Below are positions 19,418 through 30,713 of a stretch of DNA of 64,000 nt, piece after piece. The position numbers and the translations under genes were made by a program. The notes beneath the pieces are model-generated. The model was not told the origin of the DNA, searched no databases, and saw only the letters and a program-made list of their open reading frames with translations. The stretch is from Martinezella tropici (GTDB lineage Bacteria > Pseudomonadota > Alphaproteobacteria > Rhizobiales > Rhizobiaceae): NCBI RefSeq assembly GCF_003287875.1, contig NZ_QMKK01000035.1, positions 1 to 64,000 on the forward strand, read 5' to 3'. Every line of letters starts with the position of its first letter. Position 1 is the first letter of the stretch.

Positions 19418-21349
19418 ATGTCTGACAAGCAAAGCCGCCAGTTTCGCCCCCTGCCCGTTCCGAATGTCGAGCTTGCTGGCCTTTTCGGCGCTCGCCAGGA
19501 TGCCATCTGCAATTCCACCGCAGCAACCCTGCTCGACCGCTGCGTCGAGGCTGGCATGATCCAGGCGATCGACGTCAGTCAGCCAAGCCCCGGTATCGTC
19601 ATTCCCTTGCAGACGTGGTCGGGCTCGACGCAGATGTTCTGGGACAGCGATCTCGGAAAATCGATCGAAACCATCGCCTATTCGCTCTATCGCCGCCCCA
19701 ATGCCGAACTGGAGGCGCGTGCCGATGCCATTATCGACATGTATGAAAAGCTGCAGCAGGAAGATGGCTACCTGAACGCCTGGTTCCAGCGCGTTCAGCC
19801 CGGCCGTCGCTGGACCAACCTGCGCGATCATCACGAACTTTATTGCGCCGGCCATCTGATCGAGGCGGCCGTCGCCTATTATCAGGCAACGGGCAAGCGC
19901 AAGCTGCTCGATATCATGAGCCGTTTTGCCGATTACATGATTACCGTTTTCGGCCAAGGCGAAGGTCAGCTGCGCGGCTATTGCGGCCATGAAGAGGTGG
20001 AACTCGCGCTCGTCAAGCTCGGCCGCGTCACTGGTGAGACGAAATATCTCGATCTCGCCAAATATTTCATCGACGAGCGTGGCCAGGAACCGCATTTCTT
20101 CACCGAGGAAGCGCTTCGCGACGGCCGCGACCCGAAGAATTTCGTACAAAAGACGTATGAATACAGTCAGTCGCATCTGCCGGTGCGCGAGCAGACCAAG
20201 GTCGTCGGCCATGCGGTGCGCGCCATGTATCTCTATTCGGGTATGGCCGATATCGCCACGGAATATAACGACGATACGCTGACAGCAGCGCTCGAGACGC
20301 TCTGGGACGACCTGACGACGAAACAGATGTATGTAACCGGCGGCATCGGACCGGCTGCCTCGAACGAGGGCTTTACCGACTATTACGATCTGCCGAACGA
20401 GAGCGCCTATGCCGAGACCTGCGCCTCCGTCGGGCTGGTCTTCTGGGCCAACCGCATGCTCGGCCGCGGACCGAACCGCCGTTATGCCGACATCATGGAA
20501 GTGGCGCTCTATAACGGTGCAATGGCCGGGCTATCGCAGGACGGCAAGACCTTCTTCTACGAAAATCCGCTGGAGAGCGCCGGCAAGCATCACCGCTGGA
20601 CCTGGCACCATTGCCCGTGCTGCCCGCCCAATATCGCACGCCTGCTCGCCTCCGTCGGCTCCTATATGTATGCCGCGGCCGACAATGAGATTGCTGTCCA
20701 TCTCTACGGCGAGAGCAAAGCGCGCGTCCCTCTCGCTGCCGGCGTGACCGTGCAGCTTTCCCAGACGACGCGCTATCCATGGGACGGCGCCATTCGCTTC
20801 GAGGTCAATCCAGATAGCGCAGCCAAATTTGCGCTGTCACTGCGTATCCCCGAATGGGCCGAGGGCGCGACGCTCGCAATCAATGGTGCGCCGGTCGATC
20901 TGACAGCGATCACCGTCGACGGCTATGCCCGCATCGAGCGGGAATGGCAGGCGGGCGACAGCGTCGACCTCACCCTTCCGCTCATCCCGCGCACGCTGTT
21001 TGCCAATCCAAAAGTTCGCCAGGATGCCGGACGCGCGGCCCTGATGCGGGGTCCGCTCGTCTATTGCGTCGAAACCACCGACAATGGTCACGACCTCAGC
21101 GGCATTTCGCTTTCTAGCGATCCCGCCTCCGCCAAGACAACGGAAATTGCCGCATTGGAGGGCGCAGTGGCGCTCGATGTTTCGGTCACGCGAGATGAGG
21201 CGGACTGGGGCTCAGATCTCTATCGGACGACACCCCCGAAAAGGGCTGCCTCCACCGCGCGTTTCGTGCCCTATCATCTCTGGGATAATCGCGATCCGGG
21301 CGAGATGCTGGTCTGGATCCGCGCCGATCAGCTGCAGCGTGGAGCCTGA
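19418..21349 (+). CDS. GH127 beta-L-arabinofuranosidase (cytoplasmic)
   Basis: A 643-aa glycoside hydrolase of family 127, which removes beta-L-arabinofuranose from arabinooligosaccharides such as those on plant extensins. The zinc/cysteine active site of HypBA1 is recognisable: E333 and C335 (AETCAS) correspond to its Glu-x-Cys pair, and C401-C402 (CPCCPPN) to its nucleophile-containing Cys pair. An (alpha/alpha)6 barrel fills most of the protein, with beta-sandwich regions after residue 420. No signal peptide is present, so the sugar must be imported first, which fits its place inside an ABC importer operon, one base before the ATPase gene. Confidence 0.92.
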   Translation: MSDKQSRQFRPLPVPNVELAGLFGARQDAICNSTAATLLDRCVEAGMIQAIDVSQPSPGIVIPLQTWSGSTQMFWDSDLGKSIETIAYSLYRRPNAELEARADAIIDMYEKLQQEDGYLNAWFQRVQPGRRWTNLRDHHELYCAGHLIEAAVAYYQATGKRKLLDIMSRFADYMITVFGQGEGQLRGYCGHEEVELALVKLGRVTGETKYLDLAKYFIDERGQEPHFFTEEALRDGRDPKNFVQKTYEYSQSHLPVREQTKVVGHAVRAMYLYSGMADIATEYNDDTLTAALETLWDDLTTKQMYVTGGIGPAASNEGFTDYYDLPNESAYAETCASVGLVFWANRMLGRGPNRRYADIMEVALYNGAMAGLSQDGKTFFYENPLESAGKHHRWTWHHCPCCPPNIARLLASVGSYMYAAADNEIAVHLYGESKARVPLAAGVTVQLSQTTRYPWDGAIRFEVNPDSAAKFALSLRIPEWAEGATLAINGAPVDLTAITVDGYARIEREWQAGDSVDLTLPLIPRTLFANPKVRQDAGRAALMRGPLVYCVETTDNGHDLSGISLSSDPASAKTTEIAALEGAVALDVSVTRDEADWGSDLYRTTPPKRAASTARFVPYHLWDNRDPGEMLVWIRADQLQRGA

Positions 21350-21350
21350 C

Positions 21351-22424
<1,074 letters not shown>

Positions 22425-22501
22425 AATCTCGTCTGTTTAATCCGCCAACTCATCGGGCTGCCATTGAGACAGCCGCTGATGGTTGAATGTCTGTGAGAGG
22501 T

Positions 22502-24772
22502 TCAAGCCGCCTTGCTGACCCGCACCGGAACGGACTTATACGACGGCGTGCCGCTTTCCTTGTCCTGGTAGTCGATCGGGATCAGGCAATTCGCCTCCGG
22601 GTAATAGGCAGCGACGGAGCCCTCGGAAATATCGTAGGAAATCGCCGTCAGCTTCAAGAGCCGCTTGCCGCCTGAGGGAAGCGCGGTCTCGATCTCGACG
22701 AGATCACCGTGTTCCAGCCCTTTCGCCTTCAAATCCCTATCGTTCATGAACAGAACGTCGCGGCGGCCGAAGACGCCGCGATAGCGGTCGTCGAGGCCAT
22801 AGATCGTCGTATTGTACTGGTCGTGGCTGCGGATCGTTGCCAGCTTGAGGATAGTCCCGTCCGAGAGCGAAATATCTTCGTTGAGGCCGGAAAACAGCTT
22901 GAATTCCGCCTTGCCGGAAGGCGTCTTCCAGACCCGCTCGGCCGGCCCGATCGGCAGGCGAAAGCCACCCGGCACGCGGATGCGCTCGTTATAATCGGCG
23001 AAATCCGGATAGACCACTTCGATCTTGTCGCGGATCAGATCGTAGTCGGCGATGAGCTCCATCCAGGCGACCTTGCTGTTCGGCAGGGTCGCCTGCGCTA
23101 TTCCGGCGACGATCGCGGGTTCCGAGCGCAGCTGGTCGGAGGCCGGCTTCAGCCGGCCGCGCGAGGCATGCACCATCGACATCGAATCCTCGATCGTCAC
23201 CGATTGAGCGCCGGTCGCCTGAACGTCCTGCTCGGTGCGGCCAAGCACGGGGAACAGGAAGGACTCCTTGCCAATAAGCAGATTGGAACGATTGAGCTTG
23301 GTGTTCATATGAACGGCAAGATCGAGCTTGCGCATAGCCTCGGCACACAAGTCCGGATCGGGAAGCGCAATCGAGAAATTGCCGCCGAGGCAGATGAGCA
23401 CCTTGGAGCGCCCCTCCGCCATTGCCTGCATGGCGGCAACGGCATCGTGACCATGGTGAGCCGGCGCGGTGAAACCGAATGCCCGTTCGATGCCTTCGAT
23501 CAGCGCAGGAATGGGCTTCTCCGTAATCCCGACGGTACGATTGCCCTGCACGTTGGAATGGCCGCGCAGCGGGCAGATGCCGGCACCAGGCCTGCCGAAA
23601 TTGCCGCGCAGCAGCAAGAGATTGGCGATCTGCTGGACATTCGCCGTTCCCTTGGCATGTTGCGTGATGCCCATGCCATAAGCAACGATCGTTGCCTTCG
23701 ACTTGGCATAGATCTCTGCTACCCGTTCCAGATCGGCGCGGGCAAGGCCCGAAACCCGCTCGATATCGGCCCACTCTGTCTGGCTGATATCGGCAACAAG
23801 GGCGTCGAAGCCCGCGGTGTGTTCGGCAATGAAGGCGTGATCGAGAACGTCAGGAGAGGTTTCGGCCAGCGCCAGGACCGCTTTCATGATGCCCTTGAGC
23901 GCGGCGGCATCGCCGCCGATCTTCACCTGATAATAGGACGAGGCGATCCGGGTCGAGCTGAAGGTTCCCATCTCGATCGGATCCTGCGGATCGGCAAAAC
24001 GCTCCAGCGCCCGCTCCTTCAAAGGGTTGAAGACGATGATCGGCACGCCTCGCCGCGAGCATTCGTGCAGCGTGCCCATCATGCGCGGATGGTTGGTGCC
24101 GGGATTGTGCCCCATGGAGATGATCAGATCGCATTCGTCGAAGTCATCGAGCGATACGGTGCCCTTGCCGATGCCGATCGATTGCGGCAGGCCGACGCTG
24201 GTCGCCTCGTGGCACATGTTCGAGCAATCGGGGAAATTGTTGGTGCCGTATTCGCGCGCGAAGATCTGGAAGAGGAAGGCCGCCTCGTTGGAAGCGCGGC
24301 CGGATGTATAGAATTCGACCATGTCCGGATCGGGCTGGCTGCGCATGACTTCGCCGATGCGGGCAAAAGCATCTTCCCAGGCAATCGGCCGGTAGGTGTC
24401 GGATGCCCGATCATAGACCATCGGATGGGTCAATCGGCCGGCATTCTCGAGCTCGTAGTCGCTCCAGGTCAGAAGTTCGCTGACCGTGTGTTCGGCGAAG
24501 AATTCCGGCGTTACACGCTTGTTCGTCGTTTCCCAGGTAACGGCCTTGGCACCGTTTTCACAGAATTGGAAGGTGGAGGTGTGCTCTTTGTCGGGCCATG
24601 CGCACCCCGGGCAATCGAAGCCTGTGGGCTTGTTGGTGCGCAGGAGAAGGCCCGGCGCCTCGGTGATGTCCATCTGCTGGCGCACCGCCTTGGCCGTGGC
24701 CTTCAATGCACCCCAACCGCCGGCAGGGCTGTTGTAGGGACGAATACCCGGGACTTCACGCTTCTGCGCCAT
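22502..24772 (-). CDS. FdhF/YdeP-family molybdopterin oxidoreductase
   Basis: A 756-aa Mo-bisMGD oxidoreductase resembling the alpha subunit of formate dehydrogenases and the E. coli acid-resistance-associated YdeP. The N-terminus has DCPGCAWPD rather than a full four-Cys cluster motif. The residue expected to ligate Mo is Cys in SNMCHEATSVGL, not selenocysteine. Cofactor-binding strings are NPGTNHPRMM, GMGITQHAKGTANVQQIANL, RGHSNVQGNRTVGI and GGNFSIALPD; the C-terminal MopB domain begins near IRSHDQYNTTIYG. No partner subunits or fdhD lie nearby. Two tandem ATGs exist; the one at 24772 has better spacing from AAGGAG. Confidence 0.88.
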   Translation of the reverse strand: MAQKREVPGIRPYNSPAGGWGALKATAKAVRQQMDITEAPGLLLRTNKPTGFDCPGCAWPDKEHTSTFQFCENGAKAVTWETTNKRVTPEFFAEHTVSELLTWSDYELENAGRLTHPMVYDRASDTYRPIAWEDAFARIGEVMRSQPDPDMVEFYTSGRASNEAAFLFQIFAREYGTNNFPDCSNMCHEATSVGLPQSIGIGKGTVSLDDFDECDLIISMGHNPGTNHPRMMGTLHECSRRGVPIIVFNPLKERALERFADPQDPIEMGTFSSTRIASSYYQVKIGGDAAALKGIMKAVLALAETSPDVLDHAFIAEHTAGFDALVADISQTEWADIERVSGLARADLERVAEIYAKSKATIVAYGMGITQHAKGTANVQQIANLLLLRGNFGRPGAGICPLRGHSNVQGNRTVGITEKPIPALIEGIERAFGFTAPAHHGHDAVAAMQAMAEGRSKVLICLGGNFSIALPDPDLCAEAMRKLDLAVHMNTKLNRSNLLIGKESFLFPVLGRTEQDVQATGAQSVTIEDSMSMVHASRGRLKPASDQLRSEPAIVAGIAQATLPNSKVAWMELIADYDLIRDKIEVVYPDFADYNERIRVPGGFRLPIGPAERVWKTPSGKAEFKLFSGLNEDISLSDGTILKLATIRSHDQYNTTIYGLDDRYRGVFGRRDVLFMNDRDLKAKGLEHGDLVEIETALPSGGKRLLKLTAISYDISEGSVAAYYPEANCLIPIDYQDKESGTPSYKSVPVRVSKAA

Positions 24773-24913
24773 CATACGCTCCTTCGGCTACCCAAACGGC
24801 TTCCTCCCAAAGGTCGGGCCTACAAGAAATAAGCTTGCGACATCAGGGAGTAAAGCACAATCAAGCGGTGATGGATCGAACAATCGCCACCGGCGATGAA
24901 CCCATGCAAAGCG

Positions 24914-25864
24914 CTAGTTCCTGAAGACCAGGCAGGAGCCGCCTTGCTGCCGGATCTGAGTGCATACGGCATCCGCTTCTTCCCGTGTTTGCCGCCCTAT
25001 GCGCGCCGCATAGCGGACTCGGCGGCCGAAATCGGCATTGCGCTGACGTACGATCAAGGGCTTTTCGGCATTCAGCGGAGACGGCAACTTGCGGATATTC
25101 GCGGTAAATAGGCGCCGCGCGGCATCCAGCTGAAAATGCTCGGCCAATTGCGCGCCCCATGGCGCCCAGGGCCGCTCCTGCTCAAAAGGCGTCGGTTTCA
25201 GGCGCCGGCTCTGAGCAAGCGCGACGCAGGAATCGACGAACGGCTTGCTCTTATCCAGCACCGGGGCTGCGATATCGGGCGGATCGTCGCGCCATTCTTC
25301 GACACTGTGAGCAGTGATCGCGCTCACATAGTTACGCGTCTCATAGGGAAGCCCGCCGGCATTGAGGAAATTGGCAAGACCGCCCTCACCGGCATTATAC
25401 GCAGCAGCAGCAAGACCGAGATTGCCGAAACGGTCGCGCAACTCATCAAGATAGGTCGCTGCCTTGCCGAGCGCTTCAAGCGCATCATAGCTGTCGCGAA
25501 CGCCGCGCAGCTTCGCCGTTCCCGGCATGAATTGCGCGATGCCTCGCGCCCCCTTGGGGCTGATGGCATCGGAGCGAAACAGGCTTTCGCGCCAGACGAG
25601 CCGTGCGAGATAATCCGGCGGCAGATGGTTGGTATGAGCGAAATATTCGATGGCCGTGCACAGATCGCGATTGTAGCTGTCCTTGCGCAGGCACAGCGTT
25701 TCGCCCGTCTTCGTCGTCATCGGTCCGGAAATGCAGACGGGAGGCGCAACTCGCCATTCCGGCTGAGCGATTGCGGGGCTGTAAGCAAGGGCACTAATGG
25801 CAAATGCGACCGCAAAAGCCACGATGATGCCGACGAAGCCTGCCCGATACTGCCTGCCTGCCAT
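24914..25864 (-). CDS. Secreted lytic transglycosylase (SLT domain)
   Basis: A 316-aa periplasmic enzyme that cleaves peptidoglycan glycan strands to 1,6-anhydroMurNAc ends. A signal-anchor/signal peptide covers residues 10-33 (FVGIIVAFAVAFAISALAYS, end AIA). The SLT fold shows the catalytic Glu in LARLVWRESLFRSDAISPKG, then GARGIAQFMPGTA and the substrate helix AAAAYNAGEGGLANFL. The C-terminal third is basic and might be SPOR-like. It lies downstream of anmK in the same direction (107 nt gap), which makes it the likely source of the anhydro-sugars that the cluster consumes. Confidence 0.88.
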   Translation of the reverse strand: MAGRQYRAGFVGIIVAFAVAFAISALAYSPAIAQPEWRVAPPVCISGPMTTKTGETLCLRKDSYNRDLCTAIEYFAHTNHLPPDYLARLVWRESLFRSDAISPKGARGIAQFMPGTAKLRGVRDSYDALEALGKAATYLDELRDRFGNLGLAAAAYNAGEGGLANFLNAGGLPYETRNYVSAITAHSVEEWRDDPPDIAAPVLDKSKPFVDSCVALAQSRRLKPTPFEQERPWAPWGAQLAEHFQLDAARRLFTANIRKLPSPLNAEKPLIVRQRNADFGRRVRYAARIGRQTREEADAVCTQIRQQGGSCLVFRN

Positions 25865-25971
25865 ATAAGCGATATCCGTCCGAGACCAACCGATCGCAAC
25901 TTCGCGGCCTCTTCATATCATCGATCGACGGAAGCGAAAACCTCTCACGCGACAGCCAGCGCTAAGGCCTG

Positions 25972-27087
25972 TTACTCCGCGAGGCGGCCGCCGCGCATCG
26001 GCGCCGGCACGCCCGTCGTGCCGGGAAAGCTGATCGGCAGGCCACGCAGAACGCGCACCGCGAGAAACGCAAAGCACTCCGCCTCGACAGCATCGCCGCG
26101 CCAGCCGAGATCTTCGGCAAAGATCGGCTCGACTCCGGCCCGGCTTTTCAGCATCGACATGATCGTCGGATTATGCCGGCCGCCGCCGCTGACGACGACC
26201 TTGGTGGGCCTGCGCGGCAGCAGGTCCAGCGCCTTGCCGACAGCGCTTGCCGTGAAGGCCGAAAGCGTGGCGGCGCCATCTTCCGGGCTGAGGCCGTCCG
26301 CCATGGCGGCGCCGAAATCGAAACGATCCAGCGATTTCGGATAGGGTGCAGTCAGATAGGGATGCTGCAGCAGCCGCTCGAGCCGCGCCTCATCGACCTT
26401 GCCGGCAGCTCCAAGCGCACCGTCACGGTCCATTTCGCCGAGTCCGCGGGACTTAATGAAATCATTAAGCGGCGCATTGGCGGGACCGGTATCAAAGGCA
26501 ACGAAATTGCCCTCGCCATCCCACCAGGTGACATTGGCAACGCCGCCGAGATTGAGAATGGCCGCCTCTCCGGCTGCACCCGCCCCGCGCAGCAGCGCGG
26601 TATGATAGGCAGCAGCAAGCGGCGCGCCCTGCCCGCCGGCACGCATGTCGGCCGAGCGGAAATCATAGGCGACCTTGGTGCCGAGAATGGAACGCATCAG
26701 CTCGCCGTCCCCAAGCTGGCGCGTCTGCCCAAGCCGGTCCTTCTGCGGCGCGCGATGCAGCACGGTCTGGCCATGAAAGCCGACGACGCCGATGTCTGCC
26801 ATCGCCATACCGTTGCTTTCGACGAGCTCCCTCACCGCCTCCGACTGCGCTCGCGTCAAGGCTTCCTCGGCCGCCTTGAAGATCGCCGGTTCAGGTCCCT
26901 CGAAATTCCATGCGCGCGCCTGCCGCAACGTCTCTTCCAGCAGTTCCCGAATCCAGCTGGGATAAGGAGCCAGAACATAGGGGCCGAACTCCTCGATGCG
27001 CTCGCCATCGGTCTTCAGCATGGCGACATCGATATTGCCGTCAAGGACGGTTCCGGTCATCAGACCGACTGCCCAGATTGGTTCCAT
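25972..27087 (-). CDS. anmK: Anhydro-N-acetylmuramic acid kinase AnmK
   Basis: A 371-aa ASKHA-fold kinase that opens and phosphorylates 1,6-anhydroMurNAc to MurNAc 6-phosphate in the cytoplasm. E. coli AnmK has 369 aa. Family motifs are [18 protein letters not shown] at the N-terminus, [51 protein letters not shown] and [16 protein letters not shown] 27087 has AGGAG 7 nt upstream; the frame to 27315 runs into the neighbour. It is 10 nt after the serine hydrolase gene and feeds MurQ further upstream in the island. Confidence 0.95.
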   Translation of the reverse strand: MEPIWAVGLMTGTVLDGNIDVAMLKTDGERIEEFGPYVLAPYPSWIRELLEETLRQARAWNFEGPEPAIFKAAEEALTRAQSEAVRELVESNGMAMADIGVVGFHGQTVLHRAPQKDRLGQTRQLGDGELMRSILGTKVAYDFRSADMRAGGQGAPLAAAYHTALLRGAGAAGEAAILNLGGVANVTWWDGEGNFVAFDTGPANAPLNDFIKSRGLGEMDRDGALGAAGKVDEARLERLLQHPYLTAPYPKSLDRFDFGAAMADGLSPEDGAATLSAFTASAVGKALDLLPRRPTKVVVSGGGRHNPTIMSMLKSRAGVEPIFAEDLGWRGDAVEAECFAFLAVRVLRGLPISFPGTTGVPAPMRGGRLAE

Positions 27088-27097
27088 AGCGAGGCTC

Positions 27098-28099
27098 CTA
27101 TGCTGCGTTGACGAGATCGCTGACGGTCTGACGGAGTGCCAGAATGCCGCTGTCGAAGTGGCGCGTCGGATGGATGCGATTGGTAAGGAGGGTCCAGGCT
27201 CGGCCTTGGTCGAAATCGACCCAGAGGGCCACGCCGGTAAATCCCGTATGGCCGATCGTGCCGGGCGAGCAGAGAGCCCCGCCATGCCAACCGTCATGCG
27301 GCCGTTCCCAGCCATGGGTCCGCGTTGCCGATAGCGGTGTCCGCATCAGGGCGATCGAGCCGGCCGGTGCGCCGCTACCGTCAAGCAACCCCCTGGCAAA
27401 ATCGAGGATCGCGTCCGCCGTTCCGAACAGGCCGGCATGACCGGCACCCTGCAGCGCGGAGCAGTTGTCGTCATGGACCTCGCCCGAAAGAACGCGATGG
27501 CGCCAGGTGCAGTCCTCCGTAGCCGCCGATGATTCTGGCGGCGCGGAAAAAGCAAATCCCGGGCCTGCATCCATGGCGCGGATCGTCTTCCCATCCAGCC
27601 GCTCCAGCGCAAGGCCAAGCAAAATGAAATTGATATCGGAATAGACGGGCGGCCCGGCGCGCCATTCGCGCTGCAGGATGAAGGCGCGCAGAAGCTCTGG
27701 ATCCCGGCCATAGGTGTAGATCGGCTCGACTGCCGGAAAAGGTGTCTGGTGTCCGAGGCATTGGCGGAATGTCACCTTCCGCTCCCAGGCTTCGGCACTA
27801 TACTGGCGCAGATCGGGCAGAAGTTCTGTAAGCGGCGCGTCGAGATCGATCGTGCCAGCCTCGGCCAGGGCCAGGATGCGCGGCGTGGTGAAAATGACCT
27901 TGGTGAGCGATGCAAGGTCGAACCAGGTGTCGACCAGCATCGGCCTGAGGTCAGGTATCTTCTGTGCCGAACCGACGGCGCGGACCTGCCTGATACCGTC
28001 GAGATCGATCATGCCAAGCACACCGCCGGGGATGCGCGCCGCCGCAACCGATTGCTCGATCGGCGCGAAGGCCCGATCGAAACGCTCCTGAAACTGCAT
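27098..28099 (-). CDS. Beta-lactamase-fold serine hydrolase (S12), possible muropeptide amidase
   Basis: A 333-aa serine hydrolase of the AmpC/S12 type without a signal peptide. The catalytic SxxK is S64-L-T-K67 ([10 protein letters not shown]), the second motif is YSD ([11 protein letters not shown]) and the third is HTG ([12 protein letters not shown]). It sits between the peptide importer and anmK. Bacillus subtilis AmiE (YbbE), encoded in the MurNAc locus, is as I recall an S12-related MurNAc-L-Ala amidase, so a similar peptide-removing role is an attractive inference here. An esterase is also possible. ATG 28099 with AGGGGGGA upstream is chosen over earlier in-frame codons that overlap the ATPase gene. 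Confidence 0.8.
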   Translation of the reverse strand: MQFQERFDRAFAPIEQSVAAARIPGGVLGMIDLDGIRQVRAVGSAQKIPDLRPMLVDTWFDLASLTKVIFTTPRILALAEAGTIDLDAPLTELLPDLRQYSAEAWERKVTFRQCLGHQTPFPAVEPIYTYGRDPELLRAFILQREWRAGPPVYSDINFILLGLALERLDGKTIRAMDAGPGFAFSAPPESSAATEDCTWRHRVLSGEVHDDNCSALQGAGHAGLFGTADAILDFARGLLDGSGAPAGSIALMRTPLSATRTHGWERPHDGWHGGALCSPGTIGHTGFTGVALWVDFDQGRAWTLLTNRIHPTRHFDSGILALRQTVSDLVNAA

Positions 28100-28137
28100 G
28101 GTCCCCCCTGCTGCCATCTCGCCTCTCTTCGGCCCGC

Positions 28138-29877
28138 TCAGGCTTCTGCCAACGCGATGTGATCCGGCGCAAAGCGACGCCACTCGGGAACGGCCGGCTC
28201 GAAGCCCAAGGGGCGCACCAGCGACGGAATCTGGCGGGTGTCGAGCGTGAAGTTTTCCTTGCGCCGAGCAACCGTCGGAACCGCCGCGATCAACCGCCTG
28301 GTATAGGAATGCTTGGGTTCCGACAAGACCGAGGCGGCATCGCCAATCTCGACGATCTGCCCGGCATAGATCACCGCGATGCGATGGGCGATGCGTTCCA
28401 CAACAGCCATGTCATGCGAGATGAAGAGATAGGCAAGACCATATTCGCGCTGCAGCTCGATCAACAAGCTTAAAACCTGGGCCTGGACCGAGACGTCAAG
28501 CGCGGAAACCGCCTCATCAAGCACCAGCACTGAGGGATTCAGCATCAGGGCACGAGCGATGCACAGCCTTTGCCGCTGGCCGCCGGAAAATTCGTGCGGA
28601 TAGCGTTCGAGAGCGTTTTCTGGCAACCCCACGCGCTTCAAAAGCATGACCATGCGGTCTCGCGTCTCGACTGAGATGCGGCCGCCCGCGGCGATCACGG
28701 GTTCGGCAAGGATGCTATCGATGCGCAGTCTCGGATTGAGCGAAGCGTATGGGTTCTGGAAGACCATCTGCACCGCGCTGGTGCGATCCGCCGCCTTGCC
28801 GCTATTCGTCGTAAAGGTGCCGCGGGTCGATTTCACCAATCCGAGGATCGCGCGGGCCGTGGTGGATTTACCCGATCCGCTCTCGCCGACGATTGCCAGC
28901 GTCTCGCCCGGCATCAGGTCGAAACCGACGCCTTCGACGGCATGAACGGCGCCGCTCGACCGCCGAAGGAGGCCGCCCTTGACCGGAAAACGGACGGTCA
29001 AGCCATCGACCTTCAATGCCGGCTGGGACGACACCTCGTCCCGTTGAAAATCGGTGCGTGCAGCCTGTCCCGAGGCAAAATGCGGAACGGAATGCAATAG
29101 ATGCTGGGTATAGGGATGGCTTGGATGATCGAGGATCTGATTAAGCTCGCCCTGCTCAACCGCCTGGCCTGCCTGCATCACCATCACCTTGTCGGCAATG
29201 CCGGCGACGAGGCCGACATCGTGCGTGATGAAGATCATCGACATGCCGGTCTCGCGCTTCAACTCGGCAAGGAGCGCCATGATCTGCGCCTGCACGGTGA
29301 CATCGAGCGCCGTCGTCGGCTCATCGGCAATCAATAGACGCGGATTGCAGGCAAGGGCCGTTGCGATCATCACGCGCTGGAGCATGCCGCCGGAAAGCTG
29401 GTTCGGGCAATAGGTCAACCGCCGCGCCGCGTCCGGAATGCGCACGCGATCCAAGGCGTCCCTGGCTGCTGCTTTCGCCTGCTTGCCGGTCAGGCCGCGA
29501 TGCAGCCGGAAGGATTCCTCGATCTGCGTGCCGATGGTCAGAACCGGATTGAGAGAGGTCATCGGCTCCTGGAAGATCATGCCGATCTCGGCACCACGGA
29601 TCTTCGTCAGTTCCGCTTCGCCCGCCTTGGTGAGATCGAGGATGCTGTTGTCGCCACGCTTGAGCCGGATCGAGCCGCCGATAATGCGGCCACCGCCGAA
29701 ATCGACGAGGCGATTGATTGACAGTGCCGTTACCGACTTGCCCGAGCCGCTCTCGCCGACGATCGCGAGCGTCTCGCCCGCTTCGAGATCGAAGCTGACA
29801 CCGCGGACAATGGGATTGGCCTCGGCATTGCGCCCGAAGCCGACGCTGAGATCGGAGACGGAAAGAAGCGGTGTCAT
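28138..29877 (-). CDS. Peptide-type ABC transporter, fused double ATPase (DppD-DppF like)
   Basis: A 579-aa protein with two nucleotide-binding domains in tandem, as in GsiA/YejF. The first has [14 protein letters not shown] (about residue 40), [15 protein letters not shown] and [12 protein letters not shown]. The second has [15 protein letters not shown] (about 335), [15 protein letters not shown] and [12 protein letters not shown]. Oligopeptide-type C-terminal extensions follow each domain ([25 protein letters not shown]). It overlaps the DppC-like permease by ATGA and would energise the importer whose binding protein is encoded upstream. Confidence 0.93.
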   Translation of the reverse strand: MTPLLSVSDLSVGFGRNAEANPIVRGVSFDLEAGETLAIVGESGSGKSVTALSINRLVDFGGGRIIGGSIRLKRGDNSILDLTKAGEAELTKIRGAEIGMIFQEPMTSLNPVLTIGTQIEESFRLHRGLTGKQAKAAARDALDRVRIPDAARRLTYCPNQLSGGMLQRVMIATALACNPRLLIADEPTTALDVTVQAQIMALLAELKRETGMSMIFITHDVGLVAGIADKVMVMQAGQAVEQGELNQILDHPSHPYTQHLLHSVPHFASGQAARTDFQRDEVSSQPALKVDGLTVRFPVKGGLLRRSSGAVHAVEGVGFDLMPGETLAIVGESGSGKSTTARAILGLVKSTRGTFTTNSGKAADRTSAVQMVFQNPYASLNPRLRIDSILAEPVIAAGGRISVETRDRMVMLLKRVGLPENALERYPHEFSGGQRQRLCIARALMLNPSVLVLDEAVSALDVSVQAQVLSLLIELQREYGLAYLFISHDMAVVERIAHRIAVIYAGQIVEIGDAASVLSEPKHSYTRRLIAAVPTVARRKENFTLDTRQIPSLVRPLGFEPAVPEWRRFAPDHIALAEA

Positions 29878-30713
29878 ACCGTCGCCCTCCGCATCTTCGG
29901 ATCAAGGATATCGCGCAGGGCATCGCCGAGCAGGTTGAAGCCGAGAATGGAAATCATGATGGTCACGCCGGGGAAGATCAGCAGCCAAGGCGCCGTTTCC
30001 ATAAGATTGCGACTGTCGCTCAGCATCAGACCTAGCGACGAGGCCGGCGGCTGCGTTCCCAGGCCGAGGAAGCTGAGACCCGCCTCCGTCAGCAGCGACC
30101 AGGCGAGCGCCAGTGTCACCTGCACCGTCAAGGGTGCGACGAGATTGAGTAGGAGATGCCGCGTCAGAATATAGGACCTGCTGCTGCCGAAGGTACGGGC
30201 GGCATCGACAAAATCGCGTGCCTTCAGAGAAAGGGTCGGGCCGCGCACGACGCGGGTGAAGATCGGCGTATAGACGATCGCGATCGCGGCGACGCTGGTC
30301 CAGGTACCAGGGCCGACAATGGCGATGATCAGCAGCGCCAGCAGGATCGCCGGAAAGGCTAAAAGCACATCCATCGCGCGCATGATAACGCCATCCCAGC
30401 GTTTGCCCGACCATGCCGCCGTCAGGCCAAGCAGGGTGCCGATCAGGGTTGCGACGGCAACGGAGAAGAAGGCGACGGTGAAGGATTCGCCGATGCCGTG
30501 CATCAGGCGGCTCGCGACATCGCGGCCGAAGAGGTCCGTGCCCATCCAATAGGTGAGGCTCGGCGCATGCAAGCGGTCGATGCGGTTCTGCATCAGCGGA
30601 TCACGCGGGGTCACACCGAGCGTGCCGAGAATGGCAAGCAGGATATAGATAAGGACGATGACGCCGCCGATCCGGCCGCTCACATGTCCGAAGATGGCTC
30701 TGACGATCCGCAT
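29874..30713 (-). CDS. Peptide-type ABC transporter permease (DppC/OppC like)
   Basis: A 279-aa inner-membrane permease. It has an N-terminal helix GGVIVLIYILLAILGTLGV, the OppC_N pattern HWMGTDLFGRD-like string YWMGTDLFGRDVASRLMHGI, and the EAA loop DFVDAARTFGSSRSYILTRH. The end FNLLGDALRDILDPKMRR is a classic DppC terminus. The start shares one base with the stop of the DppB-like gene (TGATG), and the end overlaps the ATPase gene. Confidence 0.93.
   Translation of the reverse strand: MRIVRAIFGHVSGRIGGVIVLIYILLAILGTLGVTPRDPLMQNRIDRLHAPSLTYWMGTDLFGRDVASRLMHGIGESFTVAFFSVAVATLIGTLLGLTAAWSGKRWDGVIMRAMDVLLAFPAILLALLIIAIVGPGTWTSVAAIAIVYTPIFTRVVRGPTLSLKARDFVDAARTFGSSRSYILTRHLLLNLVAPLTVQVTLALAWSLLTEAGLSFLGLGTQPPASSLGLMLSDSRNLMETAPWLLIFPGVTIMISILGFNLLGDALRDILDPKMRRATV

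Noticed and set aside
22502..24772. Possible selenocysteine in the FdhF-like enzyme
   Set aside because: The residue at the Mo-ligand position is an ordinary Cys codon in the MCHEATSVGL context, and the frame has no internal TGA.
22709..24832. A 707-codon open frame on the plus strand
   Set aside because: It is antisense to the FdhF/YdeP oxidoreductase, which carries clear family motifs over its full length. Long antisense frames are expected in GC-rich genomes, and this one has no recognisable domain.
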